In this document: positions 8,066 through 19,904 of the stretch, piece after piece
Numbering within the stretch: the stretch's first letter is position 1
How the letters are laid out: every line of letters starts with the position of its first letter
Origin: Nitrosomonas sp.
GTDB taxonomy: Bacteria > Pseudomonadota > Gammaproteobacteria > Burkholderiales > Nitrosomonadaceae
NCBI GenBank assembly: GCA_008015595.1
Contig: SSFW01000156.1
Span: forward strand, 1-39,339
Length of the DNA: 39,339 bases
Reading direction: 5' to 3'
Notes under the pieces: model-generated
What the model was told of the DNA's origin: nothing
What the model saw: the letters and a program-made list of their open reading frames with translations, nothing else
Databases searched by the model: none
Position numbers and translations under genes: made by a program

Positions 8066-8701
8066 ATGCTAGCCGGTTTAATGTTAACAATGGCGCTAAT
8101 GGCGCCAGAGCTTCCCAACCCGATTGAAAAAGCGGTTGATTATTATCAGAAAGTAGATAGCTATCAAACGATCATCAAATCGTATGTGGGAAGCAAATCA
8201 GATAGTCCAGACATTGTGCGCTACTACTACAATAAAAGTGGTGCAGTACGTATGGAAGTAGTCGAACCATTCAATGGGGCTGTGCTGATTTATAACCCAG
8301 TGACAGAATTAGTCAAATTGTGGCTATTTGGTTATGGCAGCGTACCTTCTTTTAGCCTAAGTCCTGAGAATAAATGGATACAAAGTTCATCAGGACAGCG
8401 TGTTGACCGATCTGATATTGGTGCATTATATGAGGATGTGATATTACTGCAACGCCAAGGAAAAACGACCGTCGTTGGTACCGAAACAGTGGAAAAGCAA
8501 ACTGCGTTGTATGTGATCGTGGAAGGCAATCCTGGTGTGGCGGTTGAAGGCGTATCGCGTTTCGATCTGTGGTTTGATGTACAAACTAGCTTACCGCTTA
8601 AAGTCATCAGTTACAAAGCAGACGGGAGTCAAATCGAACGAATCGAGATGTCAGAATATCAAGTTAACCCTGCCTTCCCAAAAGGTTTTTTTGATCATTA
8701 A
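8066..8701 (+). CDS. LolA-fold / DUF1571-like periplasmic protein
   Basis: Protein of 211 residues. The first 14 residues (MLAGLMLTMALMAP) are hydrophobic but lack the usual basic start, so export is likely but not certain. The body contains VDSYQTIIKSYVG, YYYNKSGAVRMEVVEPFNGAVLIYNP and, later, RFDLWFDVQTSLPLKVISY. This is the half-barrel pattern of LolA/LolB/DUF1571-type lipid-binding proteins, where a fluid-exposed sheet cradles an acyl chain. No catalytic residues are apparent. The gene lies five bases upstream of an SRPBCC gene on the same strand and is probably co-transcribed with it. No good ribosome site precedes the ATG, so the true start could differ slightly. Confidence 0.6.
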   Translation: MLAGLMLTMALMAPELPNPIEKAVDYYQKVDSYQTIIKSYVGSKSDSPDIVRYYYNKSGAVRMEVVEPFNGAVLIYNPVTELVKLWLFGYGSVPSFSLSPENKWIQSSSGQRVDRSDIGALYEDVILLQRQGKTTVVGTETVEKQTALYVIVEGNPGVAVEGVSRFDLWFDVQTSLPLKVISYKADGSQIERIEMSEYQVNPAFPKGFFDH

Positions 8702-8706
8702 TTTTA

Positions 8707-9174
8707 GTGACGGCTGAATTTTCTTTTACTACTGAATGGCGCTTCGATGCCCCGCACGAAATGGTATGTGATGCAATCATTCAATGCCTGGATTGGCCTC
8801 AGTGGTGGTCAGGGGCTGAACAAGTGGAAAAACTGGTAACCGGTAATAGCGATGGCGTTGGTAGTGTGCATCGTTTCACTTGGAAAGGAAAAATTCCTTA
8901 TCGTTTTACCTTTACGATGCGAGTAACGCGCTATGTACCGGGTGTTTTGCTAGAAGGGGTAGCTGAAGGTGAAGTGGTTGGTACCGGACGCTGGGATTTC
9001 ATACGTGCGAACGATATAACGATCGTCCGCTATGCCTGGACAGTGCGCACGAACCGTCTATGGATGAATCTGCTTGCACCGATCGCGAGACCGATTTTCA
9101 AATGGAACCACGATCAAGTGATGCGGCAAGGTGAACTCGGATTAGCGCATTGGTTACGCATGCAATCCAAGTAA
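8707..9174 (+). CDS. SRPBCC-superfamily (START/polyketide cyclase-like) protein
   Basis: Protein of 155 residues with the order of a helix-grip SRPBCC fold. It begins with a strand (FSFTTEWRFDAPHEMVCDAI), then WPQWWSGAEQVEKL, strands such as GSVHRFTWKGKIPYRFTFTM, and a long C-terminal helix WNHDQVMRQGELGLAHWL. Related proteins bind hydrophobic ligands or act on them, but no catalytic residue can be named here. The start is a GTG at 8707, six bases after the upstream stop codon, pointing to translational coupling with the LolA-fold gene. It converges on ftsB with a 62-bp gap that shows no terminator. Confidence 0.7.
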   Translation: MTAEFSFTTEWRFDAPHEMVCDAIIQCLDWPQWWSGAEQVEKLVTGNSDGVGSVHRFTWKGKIPYRFTFTMRVTRYVPGVLLEGVAEGEVVGTGRWDFIRANDITIVRYAWTVRTNRLWMNLLAPIARPIFKWNHDQVMRQGELGLAHWLRMQSK

Positions 9175-9236
9175 AATGCTCGCTACTTTGTGCAAGCCAG
9201 CAGAAAAAACATCAAACAAATCCAACACTAGACTTA

Positions 9237-9541
9237 CTATTTCTTAGATTTCGTTATAGAGGGTACTTCTGTTGGCTGCTGTACCTGAAAAAAGACTTCA
9301 TCTTTACGTATCATTCCTAGCTCGTTTCTCGCAAGCTCTTCAATAGCGTCAAAACCCTGCTTGAGATCAATGATCTCTGCTTCCAGTATGGTATTCTGGT
9401 TCTGTGATTTCTGATTTAATTGGTGTTGATCTTGGAGTTGTTTCTCCAGCTCAAAGACTTCCAACCACCCACCTTTACCATACCACAGGGAATATTGAAC
9501 TAATGCAATTAAAGTAACCAGGATGAGCGCAACAGTCTTCA

Positions 9542-9542
<1 letters not shown>
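9237..9542 (-). CDS. ftsB: Cell division protein FtsB
   Basis: Small bitopic membrane protein of 101 residues. Residues 1-22 form a single transmembrane segment (MKTVALILVTLIALVQYSLW). Residues about 28-62 are a Gln/Leu-rich coiled coil, followed by the conserved block LDA-like GFDAIEELARNELGMIR and a polar tail. In the divisome, FtsB joins FtsL and FtsQ in a complex that activates septal peptidoglycan synthesis. The gene directly follows eno; the enolase stop and the ftsB start share a base (TAATG). The eno-ftsB pair is a well-known arrangement in proteobacteria and supports the assignment of this short gene. Confidence 0.88.
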
Positions 9543-10851
<1,309 letters not shown>

Positions 10852-10886
10852 TTAATGTACTAATGCGCTTCTCTCTTGCTTTGTTT

Positions 10887-12613
<1,727 letters not shown>

Positions 12614-12625
12614 TTATTCAAAAAT

Positions 12626-12645
12626 GAAACATCTCTCGATGTTTC
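12626..12645 (-). terminator. Intrinsic terminator after sdhA
   Basis: GAAACATC and GATGTTTC pair perfectly (eight pairs, four-base loop). On the minus strand the stem is followed at once by ATTTTTG, giving the classical U-tract. The stem begins at the last base of the sdhA stop codon, which suggests that the sdhC-D-A transcript ends here. Confidence 0.65.
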
Positions 12646-14408
12646 TAATAAACTCTCGCTTTAGGTGGAAATGAATCAACTGTCAATGGTTTCAATCGAA
12701 CTGGCTTATAATCCAAGCGCTGACCTTCTTTGAAATAGAGCGTATGTTTTAACCATTTTTCATCATTGCGCTCTGGGAAATCGTCACGCGTATGCGCACC
12801 ACGGCTTTCGTGCCGAGCCTCAGCAGAAACCATCGTGGCAATCGCTGCTTCGATTAAATTATCTAACTCCAGCGCTTCAACTCGAGCGGTATTAAAAATT
12901 TTGCTTTTATCGTTAATCTCAGTACGTGCGACACGTTGCGCTACTTCATTGATTTTACTAACCCCTTCTTTCAGCATATCCGGAAAGCGAAATACACCAC
13001 AATAGGCTTGCATGGTTCTGCGAAGTGCATCACCTACATCCGCTACTTTCTCACCATTACTTTGCGTATCGAGGCGATTCAATCGTGCTAATGAAATATC
13101 AGCGATATTCTCTGGTAATGATTTATGATGGGGATTATGTTTAAGCTCTTCGATAATTTTGTTCCCGGCTGCGCGACCAAAAACTACGATATCGAGTAGC
13201 GAATTGGTACCTAAACGATTGGCACCATGCACGGAAACACATGCACACTCCCCTACTGCATATAATCCTGATACCACTTCTTCAGGACCCGTTTTATAAG
13301 GCGCAACGACTTGCCCATAAAAATTGGTGGGAATTCCACCCATCATGTAGTGCGCAGTCGGCACAACGGGAATCGGTTCTTCTATGGGATCGGCATGAGC
13401 AAATTTAATCGCAATCTCTCGGATACCGGGTAATCTTGATTTAATGATCTCCGGACCTAGATGATCAAGTTTTAGTAACAAGTAATCGCCATCCTTGCCA
13501 CACCCTCTGCCCTCTTTGATTTCTGTAGTCAATGCACGCGATACCACATCACGACTCGCTAAATCTTTGGCGTTCGGTGCATAGCGCTCCATAAAGCGTT
13601 CGCCATTTTTATTGAGCAAATACCCACCTTCACCGCGCACTGCTTCACTAATCAGAACACCAACTCCATGCACGCCTCTCGGGTGAAATTGCCAAAATTC
13701 CATATCTTCCAGCGGAATACCTGCACGCCCTGCCATGCCTAATCCATCACCAGTATTAATGAACGCATTGGGACGTGCCTGAAAGATACGCCCTGCCCCA
13801 CCCGTCGCTAACAAAGTAACCTTGGCTTGGAGGATCATGACTTCCCCCGTTTCCATTTCTAGCGCCGTTACACCAAGCACGTCTCCCTGCTGGTCGCGCA
13901 ATAGATCAAGGCCCATCCACTCGACAAAAAACTGAGTATTGGCATATAAATTACGCTGATAAAGCGTGTGTAGCATTGCATGGCCGGTGCGATCCGCCAC
14001 TGCGCAAGATCGTGTTGCTTGTGCTCCTCCATAATTTTGCGATTGACCGCCAAAAGGACGCTGGTAAATCTTCCCATTATCGAGACGATCGAATGGCATA
14101 CCAAAATGTTCTAACTCATAAACCACTTCAGGCGCCTGTCGGCACATAAATTCAATCGCATCCTGATCGCCCAAGTAATCAGAACCTTTCACGGTATCGT
14201 ACATATGCCAGTGCCAGTTATCTTCGGTTACGTTACCCAATGATGCAGCAATCCCACCTTGTGCTGCCACTGTATGAGAGCGCGTCGGAAAAACTTTGGA
14301 TAGAACTGCAACCGTCAAACCGGCTTCAGATAATTGCAAGGCAGCACGCATTCCAGCACCTCCTGCCCCAACAATCACGACATCGAATTTTCTTTTGCGG
14401 ATGGTCAC
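12645..14408 (-). CDS. sdhA: Succinate dehydrogenase flavoprotein subunit
   Basis: Catalytic flavoprotein of 587 residues that oxidises succinate to fumarate in the citric acid cycle and respiratory complex II. The FAD site is [31 protein letters not shown] holds the covalent-FAD His. Substrate residues include [12 protein letters not shown] and the Arg of [13 protein letters not shown]. The usual HPTG motif reads HPRG here (His242, Arg244), and the following T-E-G reads Ser-Glu-Ala. The GTG at 14408 is preferred because GGAG lies five to eight bases upstream and the N-terminus then matches relatives. sdhD ends two bases earlier. No sdhB follows. Confidence 0.93.
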   Translation of the reverse strand: MTIRKRKFDVVIVGAGGAGMRAALQLSEAGLTVAVLSKVFPTRSHTVAAQGGIAASLGNVTEDNWHWHMYDTVKGSDYLGDQDAIEFMCRQAPEVVYELEHFGMPFDRLDNGKIYQRPFGGQSQNYGGAQATRSCAVADRTGHAMLHTLYQRNLYANTQFFVEWMGLDLLRDQQGDVLGVTALEMETGEVMILQAKVTLLATGGAGRIFQARPNAFINTGDGLGMAGRAGIPLEDMEFWQFHPRGVHGVGVLISEAVRGEGGYLLNKNGERFMERYAPNAKDLASRDVVSRALTTEIKEGRGCGKDGDYLLLKLDHLGPEIIKSRLPGIREIAIKFAHADPIEEPIPVVPTAHYMMGGIPTNFYGQVVAPYKTGPEEVVSGLYAVGECACVSVHGANRLGTNSLLDIVVFGRAAGNKIIEELKHNPHHKSLPENIADISLARLNRLDTQSNGEKVADVGDALRRTMQAYCGVFRFPDMLKEGVSKINEVAQRVARTEINDKSKIFNTARVEALELDNLIEAAIATMVSAEARHESRGAHTRDDFPERNDEKWLKHTLYFKEGQRLDYKPVRLKPLTVDSFPPKARVY

Positions 14409-14409
14409 A

Positions 14410-14760
14410 TTATCTCCATAGCACATCAATAAACCAGATGAGATAAAACAACAAAGCGGTGATGACTAAAACCTGCACGCTCAATCGAATACTGGTAATC
14501 TTCACATAATCCATCAATACATTCCTGACGCCAACCCAAGCGTGCCAGCACAAACCAATAAACACCAGTAGAGAAAATATCCTCATCCATTGATTAGCAA
14601 AAATCGATTTTAGCCCAGCATAATCACTTGCTTGATCGGTAAATACCCAAGCAAGCAACAGTAAATATAAAACCATTAATACTGCGGTAACGCGCTGAAC
14701 TAACCAATCGATTAGCCCATAATGTGCACCGGTCAGAACCCGTTTTGTGCGGGCTACCAT
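14410..14760 (-). CDS. sdhD: Succinate dehydrogenase membrane anchor subunit SdhD
   Basis: Hydrophobic protein of 116 residues with three transmembrane segments. The start, [20 protein letters not shown], and the middle segment [17 protein letters not shown] match SdhD of betaproteobacteria; the His in HAWVG is the expected haem b or quinone-site region. Together with SdhC it anchors SdhA and SdhB to the inner membrane and binds ubiquinone. It overlaps sdhC by seven bases and is followed by sdhA after one base, so the three are translationally coupled. Confidence 0.88.
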   Translation of the reverse strand: MVARTKRVLTGAHYGLIDWLVQRVTAVLMVLYLLLLAWVFTDQASDYAGLKSIFANQWMRIFSLLVFIGLCWHAWVGVRNVLMDYVKITSIRLSVQVLVITALLFYLIWFIDVLWR

Positions 14761-15143
14761 AATAAGACTCCCAATAAAACGGTTATCCCAATACTAAAAG
14801 CTACAACTAACTTACTCCCTAAGCGTGCACCTTCCAATGTGCTCCCCAAATGCAAATCAAGTGCCAAGTGGCGGATTCCTGCACAAAAATGATGAACCAG
14901 TGCCCAAAGGAAGAAAATGGAACCCCATTTGATGATGGGATTGGCGATCACGGATTGAAACTGAGCGTAACTTTCAGGTGATTCTAATACTTGCTGCAGG
15001 CAATAAAGCAATAAGGGCAAACCAGGAAAGAACAGTAATACACCGCTGATCCGATGCAGTATTGAAACGATAGCAGGGAGTGGTTGCTTGATTTTAACCA
15101 GATTCAAATACTTAGGTCGTCTGCTTTGAAATTTAGTCTCCAT
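14754..15143 (-). CDS. sdhC: Succinate dehydrogenase cytochrome b556 subunit SdhC
   Basis: Membrane protein of 129 residues with three hydrophobic segments. It opens RRPKYLNLVKIKQPLPAIVS and has SILHRISGVLLFFPGLPLLL, the conserved Ser/His/Arg quinone-site segment. HHFCAGIRHLALDLHLG in the second segment supplies the haem-ligand His. It is the first gene of sdhC-sdhD-sdhA. The promoter should lie in the 487-bp upstream gap, but no strong sigma-70 boxes stand out. Confidence 0.88.
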   Translation of the reverse strand: METKFQSRRPKYLNLVKIKQPLPAIVSILHRISGVLLFFPGLPLLLYCLQQVLESPESYAQFQSVIANPIIKWGSIFFLWALVHHFCAGIRHLALDLHLGSTLEGARLGSKLVVAFSIGITVLLGVLLW

Positions 15144-15630
15144 ACCTTAAATCACTGACCTACTGAATTCCGATATCATTAAAAAGGTTAACACTAGTTT
15201 AATCGCTTAAATCAATTCATTCAACGCTTTAATCTCAACTTATAGTAAACAAGCAATTCTAATTAAACCAAGCCTATCAATCACAACGTATCCACGCAGA
15301 AAGATGATTGAAACCAACGATCACGAAAGGATTGAATCGATTCAACAGCAAGATGGCTGAAAAAAGCTGCAGCGTGGATAAGGTAGCGCGTTTTGGCAAA
15401 GGTAAGCAAAAAAATTGGGCGCAATTATAGGCTATTTTTTGTTAATTGAAGCCACGGTAATTAAACCAAAAGATCGTTAATTTAACAAAACCATCTTTAA
15501 TAACAACACCCTATAATCCCACAATGAAAAATTAGCACTACATTGATTAAGCTTCTTTTCATCATAGCGCTAACCATTAGTCAAAAGAACCTTGGCTACC
15601 TCAACTCATTCATCAAGGAGAATCATTCCA
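15144..15630. other. 487-bp divergent intergenic region, no gene seen
   Basis: A+T-rich gap between sdhC (minus) and the secreted hydrolase (plus). It contains a perfect 14-bp palindrome TTGAATCGATTCAA at 15332-15345, which could be an operator. No open frame with coding character and no structured RNA were recognised. Confidence 0.4.
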
Positions 15631-16473
15631 ATGCGAATCGATCAAATCATCATTAAATTAATTATTCTGCCAATTCTATTGGTTGTTCATTACGCTCATG
15701 CGAGCTACCTGGATCAAACAACACCCAACGGTCAAGTACGAATTCACTATTCATCCACGACACCTGCAAGTTGTGATGCCATCTTGCTCGGCGTAGGTAC
15801 ATCAATGAGCATCTCTAGCTATGACAAATTATCAGAAGAGTTGATCAAATATGGATACGTTACTGTGATTATGGATCATGCGCCTGGGAACATGGTAAAA
15901 ACCGATCCTCAAAAATATGCAACGCTGGCTAACGATGTCAAAACGAATCTCAACAGCTGGTTAAGTGGTATTGGTTGCAACACTGTTACTCATTGGCTAA
16001 TGGGAGGTCACTCAGCGGGTGGTCAGGCTGCTCAGAATGCAATTTCAAATGGGTTGGTGCAAGCGGATGCCATATTTAGCATCGATCCCTATAATGCAAA
16101 CAATGCCGGCAATGTTAATTTGCCTGCAATGTACTGGGGATTCGATGTTACTACCTGCTTTGTTGATAAAAATGCGGCTGCAAAAGCAGCATATCTGCAT
16201 AGTCAGAATTTACGTGCATTTTATCGTGTCGCAAAACAATACAGTTGGGGTCCTTGTGGTTACTCTCCTAAATATTTTCATTGCAGTTTCTGTGATGAAC
16301 ACTGTCCCGCCTGCACTAACTGCGTTTCTACACCGCAATCATTCTTTGTTGACGTAGCGAATAGTGTCAATAAATTCATTACTGCACTGTTTTATGGAAA
16401 CTGGTCAAAAAGTGCATTGACCATCAGTGCAACAACGCCATTAACACTTTTTGTCGACAGTGAATTACCCTGA
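15631..16473 (+). CDS. Secreted alpha/beta-hydrolase with cysteine-rich segment
   Basis: Protein of 280 residues. Residues 1-24 form a signal peptide (basic start, hydrophobic core, AHA cleavage site). The mature part is an alpha/beta-hydrolase fold: GGHSAGGQAA is the nucleophile elbow (Ser128) and SIDPYN around Asp152 a candidate acid. Overall it resembles chlorophyllase or PHB-depolymerase-like esterases, but the substrate is unknown. Residues 209-231 hold six Cys (C-x8-C-x2-C-x3-C-x2-C-x2-C), unusual for the fold; three more Cys lie at 48, 116 and 176. The ATG at 15631 is supported by AAGGAG ten bases upstream. It converges on the SGNH-like gene. Confidence 0.7.
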   Translation: MRIDQIIIKLIILPILLVVHYAHASYLDQTTPNGQVRIHYSSTTPASCDAILLGVGTSMSISSYDKLSEELIKYGYVTVIMDHAPGNMVKTDPQKYATLANDVKTNLNSWLSGIGCNTVTHWLMGGHSAGGQAAQNAISNGLVQADAIFSIDPYNANNAGNVNLPAMYWGFDVTTCFVDKNAAAKAAYLHSQNLRAFYRVAKQYSWGPCGYSPKYFHCSFCDEHCPACTNCVSTPQSFFVDVANSVNKFITALFYGNWSKSALTISATTPLTLFVDSELP

Positions 16474-16495
16474 GCTTGATCAGTATTGAGCACCA

Positions 16496-17302
16496 TTAAT
16501 AAAGCGATACGGTCGCTTGATTCGATAATAAACCGCTTGGTTGTTGGCAGCATTTTTCTTTACCCCAAACGCGTTGCAATGCAAAACGAGGTCGCTGCTG
16601 CCAACTTAATCGAAGCTCTGACTGTTTAGGGACTGATGATAAATCTTCATCAGTCCCTACAAAATGATTACATAGCTGTCTAAAAACCTGCTCACGCTTC
16701 ATAAATGCGACATGAAAACCATCGGCTCCCATCCATTGGCGAGACTGCTCACAGAGGATAAGTTGTTTTTGCTGTGCGAGTGTAGCGATACCTTGATATA
16801 CCACCTTTGCTCGGCTAACAACTTCGATCCTCGATAAGGTACATGACGGAAAAAATAAATGCCTAAAAAATTGGAAACGCCTATTTGATAGCGCTTCAAT
16901 AGATTCTATCGGTAAGTTGGTAATTACGATTTGTGCAGATGCCTTTGTTAACTCATCAACACACCAGGTAACCCATTGTAGAATTTGCTCAGGACGCACG
17001 CCATAGGGAATATCGTTGCCAATATCTGTCAATAAAGCATAACTTGGAATAATTACACGCGTGCTGAGTTGTTCCCATAAACCACACCGAACAATACCGG
17101 GTAACTCCCGAATCATCACTTGGCTACTCAAACCATAGGAGCGCCCATGCCCTGCCGCAACTAATATTTCACTTGGACCACCGACACTCCCTTGAATATG
17201 CTGAATAATCATACGAAGCGATAACGTCAGATTGCTCGCACCGACTAAAATGATTCTATTTACTGGATAACTCGAGAGTAGTTCGTTCTGAAACATTTTC
17301 AT
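16496..17302 (-). CDS. SGNH/GDSL-hydrolase-like protein of unknown substrate
   Basis: Protein of 268 residues without a signal peptide. Three blocks fit the SGNH hydrolase plan: IILVGASNLTLSL near the start (the Ser position of the GDSL-type block), LTDIGNDIPYG in the middle (the Gly and Asn blocks) and WMGADGFHVAF late (the catalytic Asp-x-x-His). Residues after about 215 are basic and not conserved in pattern. An esterase or lipase-like activity is plausible, but the family is only loosely matched. It is divergent from the HDOD gene, with a 148-bp gap between them. Confidence 0.5.
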   Translation of the reverse strand: MKMFQNELLSSYPVNRIILVGASNLTLSLRMIIQHIQGSVGGPSEILVAAGHGRSYGLSSQVMIRELPGIVRCGLWEQLSTRVIIPSYALLTDIGNDIPYGVRPEQILQWVTWCVDELTKASAQIVITNLPIESIEALSNRRFQFFRHLFFPSCTLSRIEVVSRAKVVYQGIATLAQQKQLILCEQSRQWMGADGFHVAFMKREQVFRQLCNHFVGTDEDLSSVPKQSELRLSWQQRPRFALQRVWGKEKCCQQPSGLLSNQATVSLY

Positions 17303-17450
17303 TGCTTTATATCAAAATAGCAAAAGATTATGGCCTAGTTCTACAATTCTAGCGAAAACGATTAGCGTAGAATTCATAAAGTTACCCTAAATTCAGTAAC
17401 CTCATCTGAATTAGATCCTTGATTAAAGCGCTCTTTGGAGGAAATCAACC

Positions 17451-18314
17451 ATGCCAGCCCCAAATAAAATTAAACAATCCCTGAGGGAAATTGATTCACT
17501 TCCCGCTATGCCAGTTATTGCTCAAAAAATGCTGGCACTCCCGTTAGATACCACTGAGGGTGAAGCTCAATTACTTAAACTCATTACACAAGACCCCCAA
17601 ATTTCTGCTCGAATCGTCGGCCTCTCTAATTCATCCTTTTTTAGTATGCCAAGCACGATTACCTCGGTTAGCGATGCCGCAATGTTACTTGGGTTGACCC
17701 AAGTCAAATCGATTGCAATCGGTATGGCTACGATTACAGTATTGGCCAAGTTACCTGAAGGAAAATTGAAATCGATGGATCTATGGGCTCATAGCATGGC
17801 TATCGCGACAACCATGCGTACTATTGCCCGGCATATGCCAGCAAATCTTCGTCCCATTGATGATCAGATTTTTCTAGCTGGTCTTTTGCATGATATTGGC
17901 TACAGCACGCTGAGTTATTTGGACACAGAAACCAGCAATCGCTTGCACGAGCAATTGAATAATACGGCTAACGCAGATTTACTTGCGATCGAACAGGAAA
18001 TAGTCGGTATTCATCATGGGGAAATCGGTGCTCAACTTGGAATACACTGGGGCTTACCTGAAGAACTCATCGCTGTGATGCGCTATCACCATACCCCCGA
18101 TCACCCAGACGCTACACTAGGATTACCAATAATCAGGCTTGTTAATACCGCTGAAAAATTACTTTCTAATTTTTGGATTAATGAACATACGGCTCAAGAA
18201 ATTACTAAGCAAGAGTGGAGTAATCTTGGTATTTCTGAAAACAAAATTGATAGTATCAGCGAAGAAGTAAAGACACTTGCAGAAAATGCAAGTCAACTTG
18301 TTAGCGCTGCTTAA
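17451..18314 (+). CDS. HDOD-domain regulatory protein
   Basis: Protein of 287 residues. The HDOD domain spans about residues 10-205, with PAMPVIAQKMLAL at the start, ITQDPQISARIVGLSNSSFF, and the His-Asp region LAGLLHDIGYSTLSYL. Degenerate HD features include IHHGEIGAQLGIHWGLP and MRYHHTPDHP. HDOD proteins are non-catalytic relatives of HD phosphohydrolases that act in signalling, often with c-di-GMP or chemotaxis pathways, but this one has no attached output domain. A GGAGG ribosome site stands shortly before the ATG. It converges on the last Tad-locus gene across a hairpin. Confidence 0.85.
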   Translation: MPAPNKIKQSLREIDSLPAMPVIAQKMLALPLDTTEGEAQLLKLITQDPQISARIVGLSNSSFFSMPSTITSVSDAAMLLGLTQVKSIAIGMATITVLAKLPEGKLKSMDLWAHSMAIATTMRTIARHMPANLRPIDDQIFLAGLLHDIGYSTLSYLDTETSNRLHEQLNNTANADLLAIEQEIVGIHHGEIGAQLGIHWGLPEELIAVMRYHHTPDHPDATLGLPIIRLVNTAEKLLSNFWINEHTAQEITKQEWSNLGISENKIDSISEEVKTLAENASQLVSAA

Positions 18315-18323
18315 AGCAGCGCT
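18303..18323. terminator. Perfect hairpin at the HDOD / Tad-locus convergence
   Basis: AGCGCTGC-TTAAA-GCAGCGCT is a perfect eight-pair G+C-rich stem with a five-base loop. It overlaps the HDOD stop codon and lies 15 bp beyond the end of the TPR-LytR_C gene, so it could stop both transcripts. No strong T-tract is present on either side. Confidence 0.5.
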
Positions 18324-18337
18324 TAAAACTAGAACGA

Positions 18338-19390
18338 CTACATCACTTTCGTTACTTGATGAGAGTTATGACTTAACGCTTTAAAATTAGCGATATCTTG
18401 GCCTAGCAAGATTTTTAGATTGATATCTTCTCGCAAATCATCACTTTCAATCAGTTTGATTTGCCCTGGCAATAACTGTGTAATTTTTTCTGCTAGCGCG
18501 TGAGCACTGACACGATGATATATCTCTGTCTGCACTTGTTTAAAGGTTTGATGATTGGTCAGCCGTGCTTGGCCTAATCCAGCATTGTTCAATTGTGTTG
18601 CCACATTCCGAGCCATACCTGTTACACCATTACCATTTGAAACTTCAATCCCTTGTGCGAGACTTTTAATATTTTTTTGTAATTGAGTCTCCTGCTCATC
18701 ATGCATAACAATACTTACTAGCTTGTTTTCCAGCTTATTCTGAGTTTCTCGCTGTGATCTAAACTCGTAAACGTTTGGTGCGACCTGAACTAATTGTTGT
18801 GATAGATGATTTTCGTGTGTTAGTTGTGCTGGATACTTTGTTGACATCGTTTCACTATTACTCGTCGCCTTAAGCGTTCTAGCTAATTTCTCGCTTACTC
18901 CCATTTTTTTATGGACTAACGTTAAATTCTTTTTAGCTTTTCCATTATGGGGATCATTGGATATCGCAGCTTGAAATGAAAGCTCTGCTTCATGATATAC
19001 CCCTTGCAAGTAATAAGCGTAGCCTAAATTATTATGCAAATAGCTCTTGGAAGCGTCTAACGCGATTGCTTTTTTGAAGTGATCAATCGCTAAATCATGC
19101 TGGCCTAAGGTTGCATAAACAATCCCCAGCCCATTATGTGCTTCTACATAATCAGTTTGCAACGATAGTGCTTTCTGATAAGACTCAAGCGCATTAAGCC
19201 ATTGTTTTTTTCGTTGATAATATTCGCCGATATGATAAAAATTCTCTGCAGTGCTTTCTGCCTGTTGGATATTCGTAACAGGTCTCACCTCATACGCTGA
19301 AAATTCCTTTCCTGAGAAATACGAAGCGCACCCAGTTAATGCAGAGATACAACTAATCGCTAAGACGATTTTACGTTTCTGGAATCGCAT
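18338..19390 (-). CDS. TPR lipoprotein with C-terminal LytR_C domain, end of Tad locus
   Basis: Protein of 350 residues. The signal ends in the lipobox LTGC (Cys21), so it should be a lipoprotein. TPR repeats fill about residues 48-165, for example ALESYQKALSLQTDYVEAHN and YLHNNLGYAYYLQGVYHEAE. After a polar linker, GIEVSNGNGVTGMARNVA begins a LytR_C-type domain (about 246-335), known from cell-wall-associated LytR proteins and some Tad loci. It follows the TadD-like gene by two bases and is the last gene of the Tad block. It may tie the pilus secretin to the cell wall, an inference from its domains and place. Confidence 0.72.
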   Translation of the reverse strand: MRFQKRKIVLAISCISALTGCASYFSGKEFSAYEVRPVTNIQQAESTAENFYHIGEYYQRKKQWLNALESYQKALSLQTDYVEAHNGLGIVYATLGQHDLAIDHFKKAIALDASKSYLHNNLGYAYYLQGVYHEAELSFQAAISNDPHNGKAKKNLTLVHKKMGVSEKLARTLKATSNSETMSTKYPAQLTHENHLSQQLVQVAPNVYEFRSQRETQNKLENKLVSIVMHDEQETQLQKNIKSLAQGIEVSNGNGVTGMARNVATQLNNAGLGQARLTNHQTFKQVQTEIYHRVSAHALAEKITQLLPGQIKLIESDDLREDINLKILLGQDIANFKALSHNSHQVTKVM

Positions 19391-19392
19391 TG

Positions 19393-19893
19393 CTATTCCC
19401 CACTTTTTGATATTTTTTGATGCGCCAGGCTTAAATTAAACTGCGCTCTCTCATTTTCTGGGTCTAGATACAAAGATTGCTCAAACGCTTTTATCGCTTT
19501 CTCATCTTGTCCGAGCAAAAAATAGGTGTAACCCAAATTGTTATGAAGATGTGTTGCTAGGGGCGCCAGCTTAACCGCCGTTTGCAAATGCTGTAACGCA
19601 AGCTCAAACTTTTCTTGCGCTGAATAAATCACACCCAATCCATTATGCGCTTCAACAAAATCAGGGTCTTTCGCTAAAATAGCCTCATAAGCCGAAATGG
19701 CTTCTGAATAGTTTGCATTTTCTTGATATTTCTTGCCCTGCAAATAGAGTTTCACCAAATCGGGCCCCATTTGCTTTTTTACACTTGGCACATCATTTTG
19801 TGTCAGCAGACTGTTAGTTGATTGTGTCGCACATCCTACCAATAATAAAAAACAGCCGGCCAAAATTAACAATTGTCTTAAGCAATGCAGCAT
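19393..19893 (-). CDS. tadD: TadD-like TPR lipoprotein
   Basis: Protein of 166 residues. The signal peptide ends in the lipobox LVGC followed by ATQ. At least three TPRs follow, seen in YSEAISAYEAILAKDPDFVE, FELALQHLQTAVKLAPLATH and DEKAIKAFEQSLYLDPENER. In Tad systems TadD is an outer-membrane lipoprotein needed for secretin assembly. The ATG at 19893 is chosen because GAGGAG stands seven bases upstream. An alternative ATG at 19908 overlaps the tadC stop as ATGA and would add five residues, so the start is not certain. It lies between tadC and a second TPR lipoprotein. Confidence 0.78.
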   Translation of the reverse strand: MLHCLRQLLILAGCFLLLVGCATQSTNSLLTQNDVPSVKKQMGPDLVKLYLQGKKYQENANYSEAISAYEAILAKDPDFVEAHNGLGVIYSAQEKFELALQHLQTAVKLAPLATHLHNNLGYTYFLLGQDEKAIKAFEQSLYLDPENERAQFNLSLAHQKISKSGE

Positions 19894-19904
19894 GATAGAA
19901 CTCC

